Of a stretch of DNA of 64,000 nucleotides, positions 35,363 to 43,983 are shown one piece after another. This DNA is from Lentisphaerae bacterium GWF2_49_21 (lineage in GTDB: Bacteria; Verrucomicrobiota; Lentisphaeria; Victivallales; GWF2-50-93), in assembly GCA_001804805.1 (NCBI GenBank), contig MHBH01000071.1, positions 54,184 through 118,183 of the forward strand, read 5' to 3'. The first letter of the stretch is position 1; every line of letters starts with the position of its first letter. The position numbers were made by a program, and so were the translations under genes. The notes beneath the pieces were generated by a model. It did not search any database. It saw nothing but the letters and a program-made list of their open reading frames with translations, and was not told where the DNA came from.

Positions 35363-36586
35363 TCAATATTTCGGAATTGTCTTCAGGAGTTCGTCGATCA
35401 CGTTGTCCGTGTTGATGCCTTCGGCCCTTGCAGTATAGTTCACCGCGAGCCTGTGGCGCATGACTGGATGTGCAACCCTGACGACATCGTCGCATGACGC
35501 ATATCCTGAATTCCTCAGCGCGGCCCTTGCCTTCGCAGCTGCTATGAGCGCGATCGAGGCGCGGGGTCCGCAACCCCAGGCGACCCATTTGCCGATGAAG
35601 TCCGGCGCCCCAGACTGTCCTATCCTTGTCGACCTGACAAGCCTTGTGGCGAAATCAATCACGGTGTCGGCGACGGGAATCCTAGTGACGAGGTTCTGCG
35701 CGTTCATGATGTCGTCGATGCTCAGTACAGGTTCGATCTCCTTGAACAGCCTGCCTGTGACCCTGTGGATGATAAGCTTTTCCTCCTCTTCGGAAGGATA
35801 GCCGACGAATATCTTGAAGATGAAACGGTCCTGCTGGGCTTCCGGCAGGGGATATGTGCCTTCCTGCTCAAGAGGATTCTGTGTGGCGAGTACGAAGAAG
35901 GGCTTCGGCAGATCATGGATCTTTCCGCCGACGGACGTCTGTTTCTCCTGCATCGCCTCAAGCATGGCCGCCTGCGTCTTGGGAGGAGTACGGTTGATTT
36001 CGTCCGCGAGGACTATGTTCGCGAATATCGGGCCCCTGAGGAAGTGGAATTCGCGTTTTCCAGTTTCAGGATTGTCCTGGATGATGTCGGTTCCTGTTAT
36101 GTCGGAAGGCATCAGGTCAGGCGTGAACTGGATTCGCTTGAATGAAAGTGAAAGGGCCTTTGACAGCGACGATATGAGAAGCGTCTTCGCCAGGCCGGGC
36201 ACTCCTTCAAGGAGGCAGTGGCCGTTTGCGAGGATCGCAACAACGATCTCCTCGATGACTTCCTTCTGTCCGACGATGACCTTGTCGATCTCGGCCTGCA
36301 GCACGTCGAAGGACTTGTTGATCTTTTCAAGGGCGGCGACATCCCCTTCGGTCAGCGTGACGTTCGGCTTCTCTGCGGCCGGAGCCTTTTCTTTCGGCGG
36401 CGGTGGAGCGGCTGGCTTTTCAGCCGTTGCGGAAGCCGGAACTGGAGCCGGGGCCTGCGCCTGCGCCGCTTCGTTCAATTTCAGATCTCCGCCGCACGAA
36501 GGGCATTTGAGGATGTCGATCTCATTTTCATAGGCGTGGTATTCGCCTTTGCATTGCACGCACATGACGTTGACTTTTTTACTCAT
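35363..36586 (-). CDS. MoxR-family AAA ATPase with N-terminal zinc ribbon
   Basis: A 407-residue cytosolic ATPase. Walker A is GVPGLAKT near residue 130 and Walker B lies in LADEINRTPPKTQAAMLEAMQE near 190, followed by ATQNPLEQEGTYPLPEAQ. MoxR proteins remodel and mature vWA-domain partners encoded beside them. The unusual part is an added zinc ribbon (CVQC at 9-12, CPSC at 28-31) and an Ala/Pro-rich linker to about residue 70. The start at 36586 is favoured by AGGGGA spacing over the ATG at 36592. Confidence 0.92.
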   Translation of the reverse strand: MSKKVNVMCVQCKGEYHAYENEIDILKCPSCGGDLKLNEAAQAQAPAPVPASATAEKPAAPPPPKEKAPAAEKPNVTLTEGDVAALEKINKSFDVLQAEIDKVIVGQKEVIEEIVVAILANGHCLLEGVPGLAKTLLISSLSKALSLSFKRIQFTPDLMPSDITGTDIIQDNPETGKREFHFLRGPIFANIVLADEINRTPPKTQAAMLEAMQEKQTSVGGKIHDLPKPFFVLATQNPLEQEGTYPLPEAQQDRFIFKIFVGYPSEEEEKLIIHRVTGRLFKEIEPVLSIDDIMNAQNLVTRIPVADTVIDFATRLVRSTRIGQSGAPDFIGKWVAWGCGPRASIALIAAAKARAALRNSGYASCDDVVRVAHPVMRHRLAVNYTARAEGINTDNVIDELLKTIPKY

Positions 36587-36611
36587 GGTCATTCCCCTGT
36601 TTTATATTTTT

Positions 36612-37298
36612 CTACAGACTTATTTCTTTTATCGCCTTTAATGGAATATCGATCTTCTTTTCGCCAAGGGTGACAGAGATCGATTCTCCCTTGAATTCCC
36701 TTGCCAGATTTATTATGTCGCCGTTCCTGAGAAGCACCGATGGCGCTTTCTTGAAGGCGGAATAGCACACGACGGATATTTCTTCAACAAGCACCTTCTT
36801 CAGCCCTTCTGAAGTCTTCACTCCGGTGGATTTCGCGTCAGACCACATTATCCTCCCCGGGAGGACAGTTCCTTTCTTGTCGATCACCAGAGGTGGAACT
36901 GATTCCTTCTCCGAAAGCTTCCCCAGGAATTCCGAATCATTGAAAATCACGGCGATGTCTTCGGTCTTGAGCTTTACAGGTCCGAGTACGGTGGAGCGGA
37001 ATACCTGCCCTTCCGGAGTATCCCTGAGGATGCCTGTAAGCTTCGTGCCGTCCTTCAGGATCACTCCGGATTCCTTGGCGGCGACGACAAACGCGTCGAA
37101 CTCGATCTTCTTCACCTTCGCGATAGGGATGGACTGCCCTTCCTTCATCTTTACTTCGGATGCAGTTACGCTCTGGACAGTACCCTTTGCGTTTTCCTCG
37201 CCAGTCACTGAATCGGCCGCTGCGGTTCCACGGAAGACGAACATGCATGCAGCAGCCGATAGTGCGTGAATCATTCTGATCGAATTATTTACTCTCAT
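36612..37298 (-). CDS. Secreted protein of four SH3-like repeats
   Basis: A 228-residue exported protein with signal peptide 1-28. It contains about four copies of a 40-50 residue beta unit of the form xDGxxxxGxI...V.L....I.I...I..I (for example LKDGTKLTGILRDTPEG, DKKGTVLPGRIMWSD, LRNGDIINLAREFKGE). This layout is common in exported PVC proteins and resembles bacterial SH3 or Sm-like barrels. TTAGGAGAAA precedes the start. It lies between the toroid gene and moxR. Confidence 0.7.
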   Translation of the reverse strand: MRVNNSIRMIHALSAAACMFVFRGTAAADSVTGEENAKGTVQSVTASEVKMKEGQSIPIAKVKKIEFDAFVVAAKESGVILKDGTKLTGILRDTPEGQVFRSTVLGPVKLKTEDIAVIFNDSEFLGKLSEKESVPPLVIDKKGTVLPGRIMWSDAKSTGVKTSEGLKKVLVEEISVVCYSAFKKAPSVLLRNGDIINLAREFKGESISVTLGEKKIDIPLKAIKEISL

Positions 37299-37317
37299 TT
37301 TATTTTCTCCTAACACT

Positions 37318-37339
37318 GCCGACTGGAAGCCAGCGCTCC
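37318..37339. repeat. Single inverted REP, GGAGCGCTGGC class
   Basis: Read on the minus strand: GGAG, then GCTGGC, TTCCA and GTCGGC. It lies between the toroid gene and the SH3-like gene, and is followed by short heptads AAATTCC, CAATTCC. Confidence 0.55.
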
Positions 37340-37387
37340 TTCAAATTCCCAATTCCAAGTATCTTTCCCCCATCCATCCAAGGTTTT

Positions 37388-38413
37388 CTACCTTTGATAA
37401 ATCGGCAGATACCTGAACGGGACGCCGAGGATGAGTATCTGCCATGATGTTTCGAGAAGATCGTGGGAATGCCCCGTCTTCTCCCATCCCTTCAGGATTA
37501 TCTCCTTGACCTTGGGATAATATGTCTTCCAGGGATCTCCGCCGTAATGGTAGAGCCCGACCGAACTGTAATAATGTCCGTACCACATCCATTCGACCTT
37601 GCCGCCGAATGCGTTGTCCATGATGTATTTCACTGCGTTCGGGATTATAGGATCACTGTGGAGTCCGAGTCCCTGGAGGCAGACGAGTCCGGCGCCGGTC
37701 CTTGCGAAACCCGCAGCTCCGCCGCCCTTCATATAGGCAAAGCCTTTTTCCTTCGCATTATAACATGCTTTGATGAATCCAATCGCCTTTTTGATCGTCT
37801 CGTCAGGCACATAAATTCCTGATTCAGCCGCGGCCCTGAGCGCCATCACCTGCATTACGGAGGCGGATATGTCGCCGGCGGACGGATGGGGCTGGTAGCG
37901 CCATCCGCCTTCATTGTGCTGGACCTCGACGATGAGGTTGACTGCATTTATGAGTGCCGTGCGTATCCTGGGATTCTCCGTCATGCCATATATTTCAGCG
38001 AGGCAGATGGTGGCCAGTGCGTGCTGGTACATCGGCGCCGCAGAGTCTGAGCTTGCCACTATCAGACCTGATTCCTTCTGGGCGTTGAGGAGGAACTGGA
38101 GGCCTCTTCCGACCTCCTTGCCGTATGGGCCTTCGCCGGGGACGGAGCCGTTGACCATGAGGGACATTGTAGCAAAGGCGATCACTCCGGTGTTATTCCT
38201 GCCGTGCGGCGTGTTCCAGGAACCGTCGGGGAGCTGTGTTTCAGCTATCCATTTCTGGGCTCTCTTGACAGCCCGTTCCGCACTCTCGTCAAGTTTGACG
38301 TACGCATCGAAGAGAAATGCGTCTTCGCCCCTGGCGCTTCCGCATGTTAGAAATGCGGAAGCGAAAACAACCAGGAGTAAACCTGCCGATATTTTCAAGC
38401 GCTCAATTTTCAT
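37388..38413 (-). CDS. Exported cyclase-fold toroid protein
   Basis: A 341-residue exported protein with signal peptide 1-29. The rest has the repeats of the squalene-hopene cyclase/prenyltransferase-like alpha/alpha toroid (AVKRAQKWIAETQLPDGSWN, QKESGLIVAS, VEVQHNEGGWRYQPHP). The DxDD cyclase motif is not visible, so a binding or scaffolding role is more likely than terpene chemistry. The start at 38413 is preferred with AAGGTG upstream; the ORF could begin at 38440. It starts 10 bases after the coiled-coil gene. Confidence 0.78.
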   Translation of the reverse strand: MKIERLKISAGLLLVVFASAFLTCGSARGEDAFLFDAYVKLDESAERAVKRAQKWIAETQLPDGSWNTPHGRNNTGVIAFATMSLMVNGSVPGEGPYGKEVGRGLQFLLNAQKESGLIVASSDSAAPMYQHALATICLAEIYGMTENPRIRTALINAVNLIVEVQHNEGGWRYQPHPSAGDISASVMQVMALRAAAESGIYVPDETIKKAIGFIKACYNAKEKGFAYMKGGGAAGFARTGAGLVCLQGLGLHSDPIIPNAVKYIMDNAFGGKVEWMWYGHYYSSVGLYHYGGDPWKTYYPKVKEIILKGWEKTGHSHDLLETSWQILILGVPFRYLPIYQR

Positions 38414-38423
38414 CACTGCACCT

Positions 38424-39851
38424 TTATCTTGCGAGTTCAACGAAATAGCGTTTTACAGACTCTTCCATCTTAAGCGTATACTTCGCCTTTCTCGCTGCGA
38501 GAAGGGCGTCTCTTTCCTTTTCGGGAAGCTTGGCGCGCCATTCGTCTTCATGGTTGGCATTGTTCTTCTGTACTGCTTCAAGTTTTCCCTGCGAAGAGTG
38601 CTCCTTGCTGTCCGAAGCCTGCATTTCCATTTCTTGCGCCGTCGGGGGCGGCGGTCCCGGAGGTCCTGGAGGCCCGGGAGGTCCTGGAGGTCCCGGAGGC
38701 CCGGGTGGTGCAGGTTTGGGAGGTCCAGCTTGAGCCTGTTTCATCGCCTCCTGGAGTCCCTCCATTGCCTTTTTTACATCCTCCAGAGCCCCCTTGTCGT
38801 CTTTGGCAAGGGTTTCTTCAGTGGCCTTGTTCATATCCTTCTGGCCTTCCTCCATTCCGTCCTGCTTCATCTGTTCTGCAACCGCATCCATCTTCATCGC
38901 CAAGTCCTGCCTCTGCTGGTCGGTCATAGCCTGCGGCGGTGTCTGCTGTGGCTGTTGGGCCTGCGGAGCCTGTGGAGTTTGTGGGCTCTGTGGAGTCTGT
39001 GGGCTCTGCGGGCTCTGTTGATTCTGCGGCTGGTTCTGGAGCTGCTGCTGGATTTCAGCAAGCTGCTGCTGCATCTGCTGCATGTCGGTCATCTGCTGGG
39101 CGTTCTGGGCGTTTTCGTTCTGGGTCTCCTCGTTTATTTTCTTCTCAAGGTCCTTTACGATCTCCTGCTGTGCCTGCTCCGCTTTCGGAAGATCCATGTT
39201 CTTAAGCGCTTCGGTCGCCTTGTCCATCTTGTTCTTGAGATCCTGCTGCGCCGGGTCTTTCGGGGCCTCCTGCTTGGGGGCGTCGGCCTGCTGGTCCTTG
39301 GGCGTATCCTGCACCTGGTTCTTAAGGTTTTCCTGCTTCTCGGCGGACTCGGCCATCTTGTCGATGTCCTTGTCAGTCATCTTATCCTTGTTCTGCATGT
39401 CTGTCTTGAGTCCCTGCGTCTCCTTAAGGAGCTCCTTCTGCTTTTCAAGGAGCTCGCGGTTCTCCATGAGCTGCTCGAGCTTCTTCGAAGCTATCTTCTC
39501 AAGGATGTCGACGGATTCCTGATATCCTTTCTTGGCATTGCTGTAAAGCCCCTTCTTGTTTTCCTCGCTTGTCCCGTTGGAGACTGTCTTCTCCAGGGAG
39601 CTGATGACGCCCTTGAGCTTTTCATTCTTGACCAGATCGATGTCCTCGGAGTTCTTCTTGGAAGCGTCTATCTCCTTGTTGGAATATATGTTGCTTTCGA
39701 TCTGCTTCTCGTTGATCTCCTTTATCCTTGTGGACACTTCACCGAGGGTCTTGTCCTCCACCACCGCCTCCTTCATCAGCATGTCCGAGGAATACGCGGC
39801 CAGCGCACAGAGCGCCAGGAACGACACGACTTGGAACTTTGCATTTTTCAT
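38424..39851 (-). CDS. Secreted coiled-coil protein with collagen-like repeats
   Basis: A 475-residue exported protein with signal peptide 1-20. Residues about 30-265 are charged coiled coil. A Gln-rich stretch follows with SPQ/TPQ repeats (about 265-300). A second helix leads to an uninterrupted series of six Gly-Pro-Pro triplets, like collagen (around 370-395), and the C-terminus is basic and helical (YTLKMEESVKRYF). It could be a long fibrous spacer in the periplasm. GGAGGGG precedes the start. Confidence 0.78.
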   Translation of the reverse strand: MKNAKFQVVSFLALCALAAYSSDMLMKEAVVEDKTLGEVSTRIKEINEKQIESNIYSNKEIDASKKNSEDIDLVKNEKLKGVISSLEKTVSNGTSEENKKGLYSNAKKGYQESVDILEKIASKKLEQLMENRELLEKQKELLKETQGLKTDMQNKDKMTDKDIDKMAESAEKQENLKNQVQDTPKDQQADAPKQEAPKDPAQQDLKNKMDKATEALKNMDLPKAEQAQQEIVKDLEKKINEETQNENAQNAQQMTDMQQMQQQLAEIQQQLQNQPQNQQSPQSPQTPQSPQTPQAPQAQQPQQTPPQAMTDQQRQDLAMKMDAVAEQMKQDGMEEGQKDMNKATEETLAKDDKGALEDVKKAMEGLQEAMKQAQAGPPKPAPPGPPGPPGPPGPPGPPGPPPPTAQEMEMQASDSKEHSSQGKLEAVQKNNANHEDEWRAKLPEKERDALLAARKAKYTLKMEESVKRYFVELAR

Positions 39852-39880
39852 AACATTCCCCTCCGTTTATTTTTTTAAAT

Positions 39881-41554
39881 TTATTTTTTCTTGTCCATCA
39901 TGTCTATTACTCTTATCTGGTGCTTCATGTCATCCCTGATGTCATTGACCATCTTGTTGAGGCCTATCCTCTCCTCGTCGATGATTATCCTCAGCTCTTC
40001 AGGGCTGACAATGTTGACCGTGCTGATCGATGACTTCCCGAAATCATCCTTGCCGCGGAAATCGCATACATCCTTAGCGATCGCCTGGAAATAGACGATC
40101 ATCCCGGGCGACAGCTTGAGGTCTATCAGATTGATCGAGCTGGCGAATGCGGTCTCCCTGGTCCCCTTGGTGATGGATCCTGTGTCGATGTCGCCCTCCT
40201 TGACCTTCTTCTCATCTCCGGTCTCATTCTTTATGTTCACGATGTAGTGCAATTTCGCCGAAACAAGCCCGTAGTCGTCGGAAAGCTTTATAGCCCAGTT
40301 CATCCTGCTGACAGGAGCGTAATATCCGCCATGCAGCGGCTTGTCAAGCTTCACGACCGGCAAACGGTCGGAAATCACTGACACAGTATAATAAATCCTG
40401 TCTTCATTCTCAATGCCATTCGCATCCACAAGTTTTATTGAATAACTTTTGGAGGCCTTCACCGTTATCTTGTCAAGGGCGAAGCCCTTCTGCGACGGAG
40501 TCATCGGGAATAATTCGGTCTTCGCAGGATCCACCCTGTCCTTGAACTCAAGGGCGCAGGATTTGACCTGCCTGTCAGGAACGACATATAATGAAAGACG
40601 GCTGTTCTCCAGCACCTCGAAATTCCCGAGGGCGAATTTCTTGCTGGACTGCGCCGTGTATGCGGGAGAGTCCACGGTGATGGTGGAATCGGTCACATAC
40701 GGTGCACGGTTGATCTTCACGAAGAGCTTTCTGGATTCGGCGTCACCGAGGCGCACCTTGAAATAAAAGCTCTTGTCCGGCTCCTTCACCTCGGCTTCGA
40801 ATGCGTTCAGGAGATCCCCCGGAACCAGGGGGATGCTGAAAGTTGATTCGCCTTCATAGGTGACGTAGAGCTTGCCTTCGGACGGGATTTTTCCGTCGGC
40901 CTGGACAATTATCTTGACACTCTTGTGCTGGGTTGCGAATTCAGGATAGAGGACCCTGAGTATCTTTGTCCTCGTAGGATACTGGAGCGGAAGCCCTATC
41001 GCCCTTCCGAAGAACACCTCCATTGATTTGTGGCTTATCAGGCCCCATGAAACATATATGACGATGAAGCTGAGAAGGAGCTTGAGCGAGAGCTTGACAA
41101 GCTTCCTGTCATGCAGGACGATCTTCGAGGGCCTGTAGGCGTCTGACTGGGCGTTCTGTACCACTCTCGTCTTGAGGTCCTGTGATCCGTAGACAATGTT
41201 CAGTTCCGCGAATTCCACCGCGGAGACGAGTATGGAATTGAATCCGCCCTTTATCTGCGCGTCGGCGCAGAGTTCGACCTGCCGCGCCATCTTTATAATG
41301 TCGTTTGTGCGCTGGAAATACCGCTTGTGCTTCCTAGGCAGGTAGTACAGGAAGTATCCCAGGAGCCCGAGAGTGAGCAGTATCCTTACCGGCAGCGGGA
41401 AGTCCGTCATGTAGTCGAGCAGGAAATAGGTGAAGAACGAAAGAAGTATCCCAGTCGTAATTGCCGACAGGAATGCCGTCCTTTCGATCCTGTTCTTCAT
41501 CCTGATCGACGAGACCAGTGCTCTTTTAATGCCTGTTATGTCGTATTGCGCCAT
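39881..41554 (-). CDS. DUF4175-like membrane protein
   Basis: A 557-residue protein with two N-terminal membrane segments (about 28-70), a third near 150-175, and then a long periplasmic region of beta-sandwich-type domains (VTDSTITVDSPAYTAQ, KLSDDYGLVSAKLHYIV) with a charged helical C-terminus. This is the layout of the DUF4175-like or Bat-cluster protein found beside MoxR/DUF58/vWA genes. It begins 4 bases after the vWA gene stop, so translation is probably coupled. Confidence 0.75.
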   Translation of the reverse strand: MAQYDITGIKRALVSSIRMKNRIERTAFLSAITTGILLSFFTYFLLDYMTDFPLPVRILLTLGLLGYFLYYLPRKHKRYFQRTNDIIKMARQVELCADAQIKGGFNSILVSAVEFAELNIVYGSQDLKTRVVQNAQSDAYRPSKIVLHDRKLVKLSLKLLLSFIVIYVSWGLISHKSMEVFFGRAIGLPLQYPTRTKILRVLYPEFATQHKSVKIIVQADGKIPSEGKLYVTYEGESTFSIPLVPGDLLNAFEAEVKEPDKSFYFKVRLGDAESRKLFVKINRAPYVTDSTITVDSPAYTAQSSKKFALGNFEVLENSRLSLYVVPDRQVKSCALEFKDRVDPAKTELFPMTPSQKGFALDKITVKASKSYSIKLVDANGIENEDRIYYTVSVISDRLPVVKLDKPLHGGYYAPVSRMNWAIKLSDDYGLVSAKLHYIVNIKNETGDEKKVKEGDIDTGSITKGTRETAFASSINLIDLKLSPGMIVYFQAIAKDVCDFRGKDDFGKSSISTVNIVSPEELRIIIDEERIGLNKMVNDIRDDMKHQIRVIDMMDKKK

Positions 41555-41558
41555 ATTT

Positions 41559-43835
41559 TCAATCCAGATAATATATTTTCCTGAAATACCATTCCGCCGA
41601 GAAGAGGCACAGCGAAAGCAGAAGAAGGAGCATGGAATCCCACAGGGATATTTTCACGTTTATCGGAGCCTTGTGCCTGTTCTTGTATAAGTCCGCCATG
41701 ATCTGGTCCGCCTGTTCCGCAGTATAGAAACCGCCGCCGGTGTTCTTCGATATCTTTTCAAGGAGCGTCTTGTTCAATCCCGAATTGTGGAATTCCAGCT
41801 GGGGCTTTATTATGCGCAGCTCCACCGGCCTCGCAGAATACTGGGCCGGCAGCGCGATCTTGAGGGTTCCGGGCGTCTCCGGCATGTATTCCGCCTTGTA
41901 TATGCCGGGCCTGTTTGCAACGGAATTCATGTCGACCTGCTTGTCTACGCCGTTTTCATTTACCGTCATCTTGATCTGATCCGTTATCACAGGGGAATAG
42001 TCCGGATTGCAGACTTTCGCGCGGAAGCCGATCTTTTCGCCGGAGTAACATGTCTCCTTCCCGACGAATATTGTCGACTGCGCCGACTCGTTCAGCAGGT
42101 GCGGCAGGCCCAGGAACTGCACGGCCTTGCTCCAGAAGTCGCGGAAATACCTGTCGCCGAATTCCTTCCTCCAGCGCCAGGTGGAGTCGAATCCCATGAA
42201 AAGGACCGTGCCCTTGCCGTAGGAATGGAAGACAATCGCCGGATATTTCTGTCTGCCGCTGCCCGTGGCGAGCGCGACCAGGTTTATCGCCGAAGGCTTG
42301 GGCCTTCCGGACGTGTAGCAGTTGTAGATCGGCGGAAGCCCCGACCATATCTTCTTGTTCTCATCCTTGTTCCCCGAGAATGCCACGAGCTGGTGCGAAC
42401 TGCCGTCATCTGTCACCTCGAAACGCATTTCATCCTTCAGGACGTCGAACATCTCGTTCTTGTATGAGCGTCCAGTCCTCTCGGTGATCGTCAGCGGCAT
42501 CATCTCCTCGAGAGGCGTGGCCTTGAAGGAGTAGGGGATGCTGACCATGTCCGCGATCACTGCAAGCGAACCGCCCTGTTCCTCGACGAACTTCCTTATC
42601 GACTGCTGGAATTCCGGAGGCAGCGCGATCGCATCCAGCTTTGAGATGAATATTATGTCGTAAGACTTGCCGAGATCCTTTTTGTCGGGGAGCGAAGCGA
42701 GAAGCGACAGCCTATCGGAACCCTTCTTGAACAGGCGCTTGTCCGCCATTGCGAGCCATGCCTTCACGTCAACCCTCTTGTCACGTTCCAACGCCCCCAT
42801 CAGGTAGCGGTATTCCCATGATGGCGTCCCGAAAAGCAGGAGTATCTTGATCTTCTCGTCGATGACTCGGACGTTCTTTATGTAGATATTGTTCTCGGTG
42901 GTGACTTCTCCGGGCATCGAGGAAACTTCAACCTTCAGCTGGTATGTGCCCTTTGTCCGCGGGACGTATTCGACAGGGAAGCTTATTTCCCCGTCCTTGT
43001 CGAGCTTGTGCCTGCCGGTGTAGACCGACTTGTCGCCGAGGTAGAGCTTCAGCTCCGTGTCGTCGCCAGTATATCCGTTCTGGTTCACGTTTACATAGAT
43101 CTTCGCCTTCTCATTCAGGAAGACGACGTCTTCACCGAGGATGTATTCCGCGGATATGTCCTTCGATCTTTCCTTCCCCAGTCCGCAGGCGTAGACGGGA
43201 ATACCGAGCTTCTGGAAAAGCTTGAGCGCATTTTCCGGATCTTCGGGGCTGTTGTGCGCGCCGTCCGTGAGCAGGATGATGCCGGGGCAGTATTCACCCT
43301 TCTGTTTTTCAATTCCTTTTTCCAGCATCTGGTTGATGGATGTGTATTCCGCGTCGGCCAGGATCTTGTCGGGGTTTTCAATGTCCTTGAAATCCTTGCC
43401 TGCCGAGAATCCTTCGATCTTGATCTCCTTCCTGTATCTTGTGTTGTCCTTGATGGCCTTGAAGACTTCTGCGGCCTTCGCAAACCTGGTCTTCTCGTTG
43501 TCATCCTTGATCTGCATGCTCTCGGAGGAGTCCAGGACGACCGACACCGTTCCGGGAAGCGCGCCTTCGCCTTCGATTGAAAGCTTCGGGAAGGAGAGGA
43601 TGAGGAGCAGTGAAATATATGCGAGCGACCTGAGAGTTATGAGGATCGCCTTCTTCCTCCTGTTCAATCCCTTCTCGCGGGAATAGTGGTAGAAGCAGAG
43701 CCCGATGATCGCGACCGCGATGAACGGAAGGAGCCAGGTGCTGATCCAGCTCTCGATCCTGATATGATGGAGATAGCTTATGTACCGGGCGTTGCCGGCA
43801 TCCAGAAGATCCATCAATGTCTTGAACAGGAACAT
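41559..43835 (-). CDS. vWA membrane protein with glutamine-amidotransferase-like part
   Basis: A 758-residue protein. Two membrane segments (about 30-80) are followed by a von Willebrand A domain with the MIDAS start VVLDSSESM near residue 100 and LLTDGAHNSP near 175. A later region (LLLFGTPSWEYRYL, GTVLFMGFDSTWRW) resembles class I glutamine-amidotransferase-like domains seen in similar vWA proteins. A final membrane segment is at the C-terminus (MLLLLLSLCLFSAEW). It is a probable MoxR client. Confidence 0.88.
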   Translation of the reverse strand: MFLFKTLMDLLDAGNARYISYLHHIRIESWISTWLLPFIAVAIIGLCFYHYSREKGLNRRKKAILITLRSLAYISLLLILSFPKLSIEGEGALPGTVSVVLDSSESMQIKDDNEKTRFAKAAEVFKAIKDNTRYRKEIKIEGFSAGKDFKDIENPDKILADAEYTSINQMLEKGIEKQKGEYCPGIILLTDGAHNSPEDPENALKLFQKLGIPVYACGLGKERSKDISAEYILGEDVVFLNEKAKIYVNVNQNGYTGDDTELKLYLGDKSVYTGRHKLDKDGEISFPVEYVPRTKGTYQLKVEVSSMPGEVTTENNIYIKNVRVIDEKIKILLLFGTPSWEYRYLMGALERDKRVDVKAWLAMADKRLFKKGSDRLSLLASLPDKKDLGKSYDIIFISKLDAIALPPEFQQSIRKFVEEQGGSLAVIADMVSIPYSFKATPLEEMMPLTITERTGRSYKNEMFDVLKDEMRFEVTDDGSSHQLVAFSGNKDENKKIWSGLPPIYNCYTSGRPKPSAINLVALATGSGRQKYPAIVFHSYGKGTVLFMGFDSTWRWRKEFGDRYFRDFWSKAVQFLGLPHLLNESAQSTIFVGKETCYSGEKIGFRAKVCNPDYSPVITDQIKMTVNENGVDKQVDMNSVANRPGIYKAEYMPETPGTLKIALPAQYSARPVELRIIKPQLEFHNSGLNKTLLEKISKNTGGGFYTAEQADQIMADLYKNRHKAPINVKISLWDSMLLLLLSLCLFSAEWYFRKIYYLD

Positions 43836-43876
43836 TTTTTCTACTCAATTTAAAGATTTACAACTTCAAAATTCCC

Positions 43877-43978
43877 GCACTTTCGCACTTTCGCACTTTC
43901 GCACTTTCGCACTTTCGCACTTTCGCACTTTCGCACTTTCGCACTTTCGCACTTTCGCACTTTCGCACTTTCGCACTT
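43877..43978. repeat. Octanucleotide tandem array (GCACTTTC)
   Basis: About 12.7 perfect copies of the 8-base unit GCACTTTC lie between the BatA-like gene and the vWA gene, directly 3' of the BatA-like stop. Related degenerate octads occur at 46069-46108 and 60140-60171. Confidence 0.95.
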
Positions 43979-43983
43979 CTTCC

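Noticed and set aside
37914..39878. A 654-codon open frame on the plus strand opposite the coiled-coil and toroid genes
   Set aside because: Its product is a low-complexity Leu/Gly/Arg string mirroring the Gln/Lys/Glu/Pro-rich coding strand. The minus-strand proteins have signal peptides, ribosome sites and family features, so this is a shadow.
43877..43978. Tandem array considered as a CRISPR
   Set aside because: Units are 8 bases long with no spacers between them and no cas genes nearby. It is a microsatellite.
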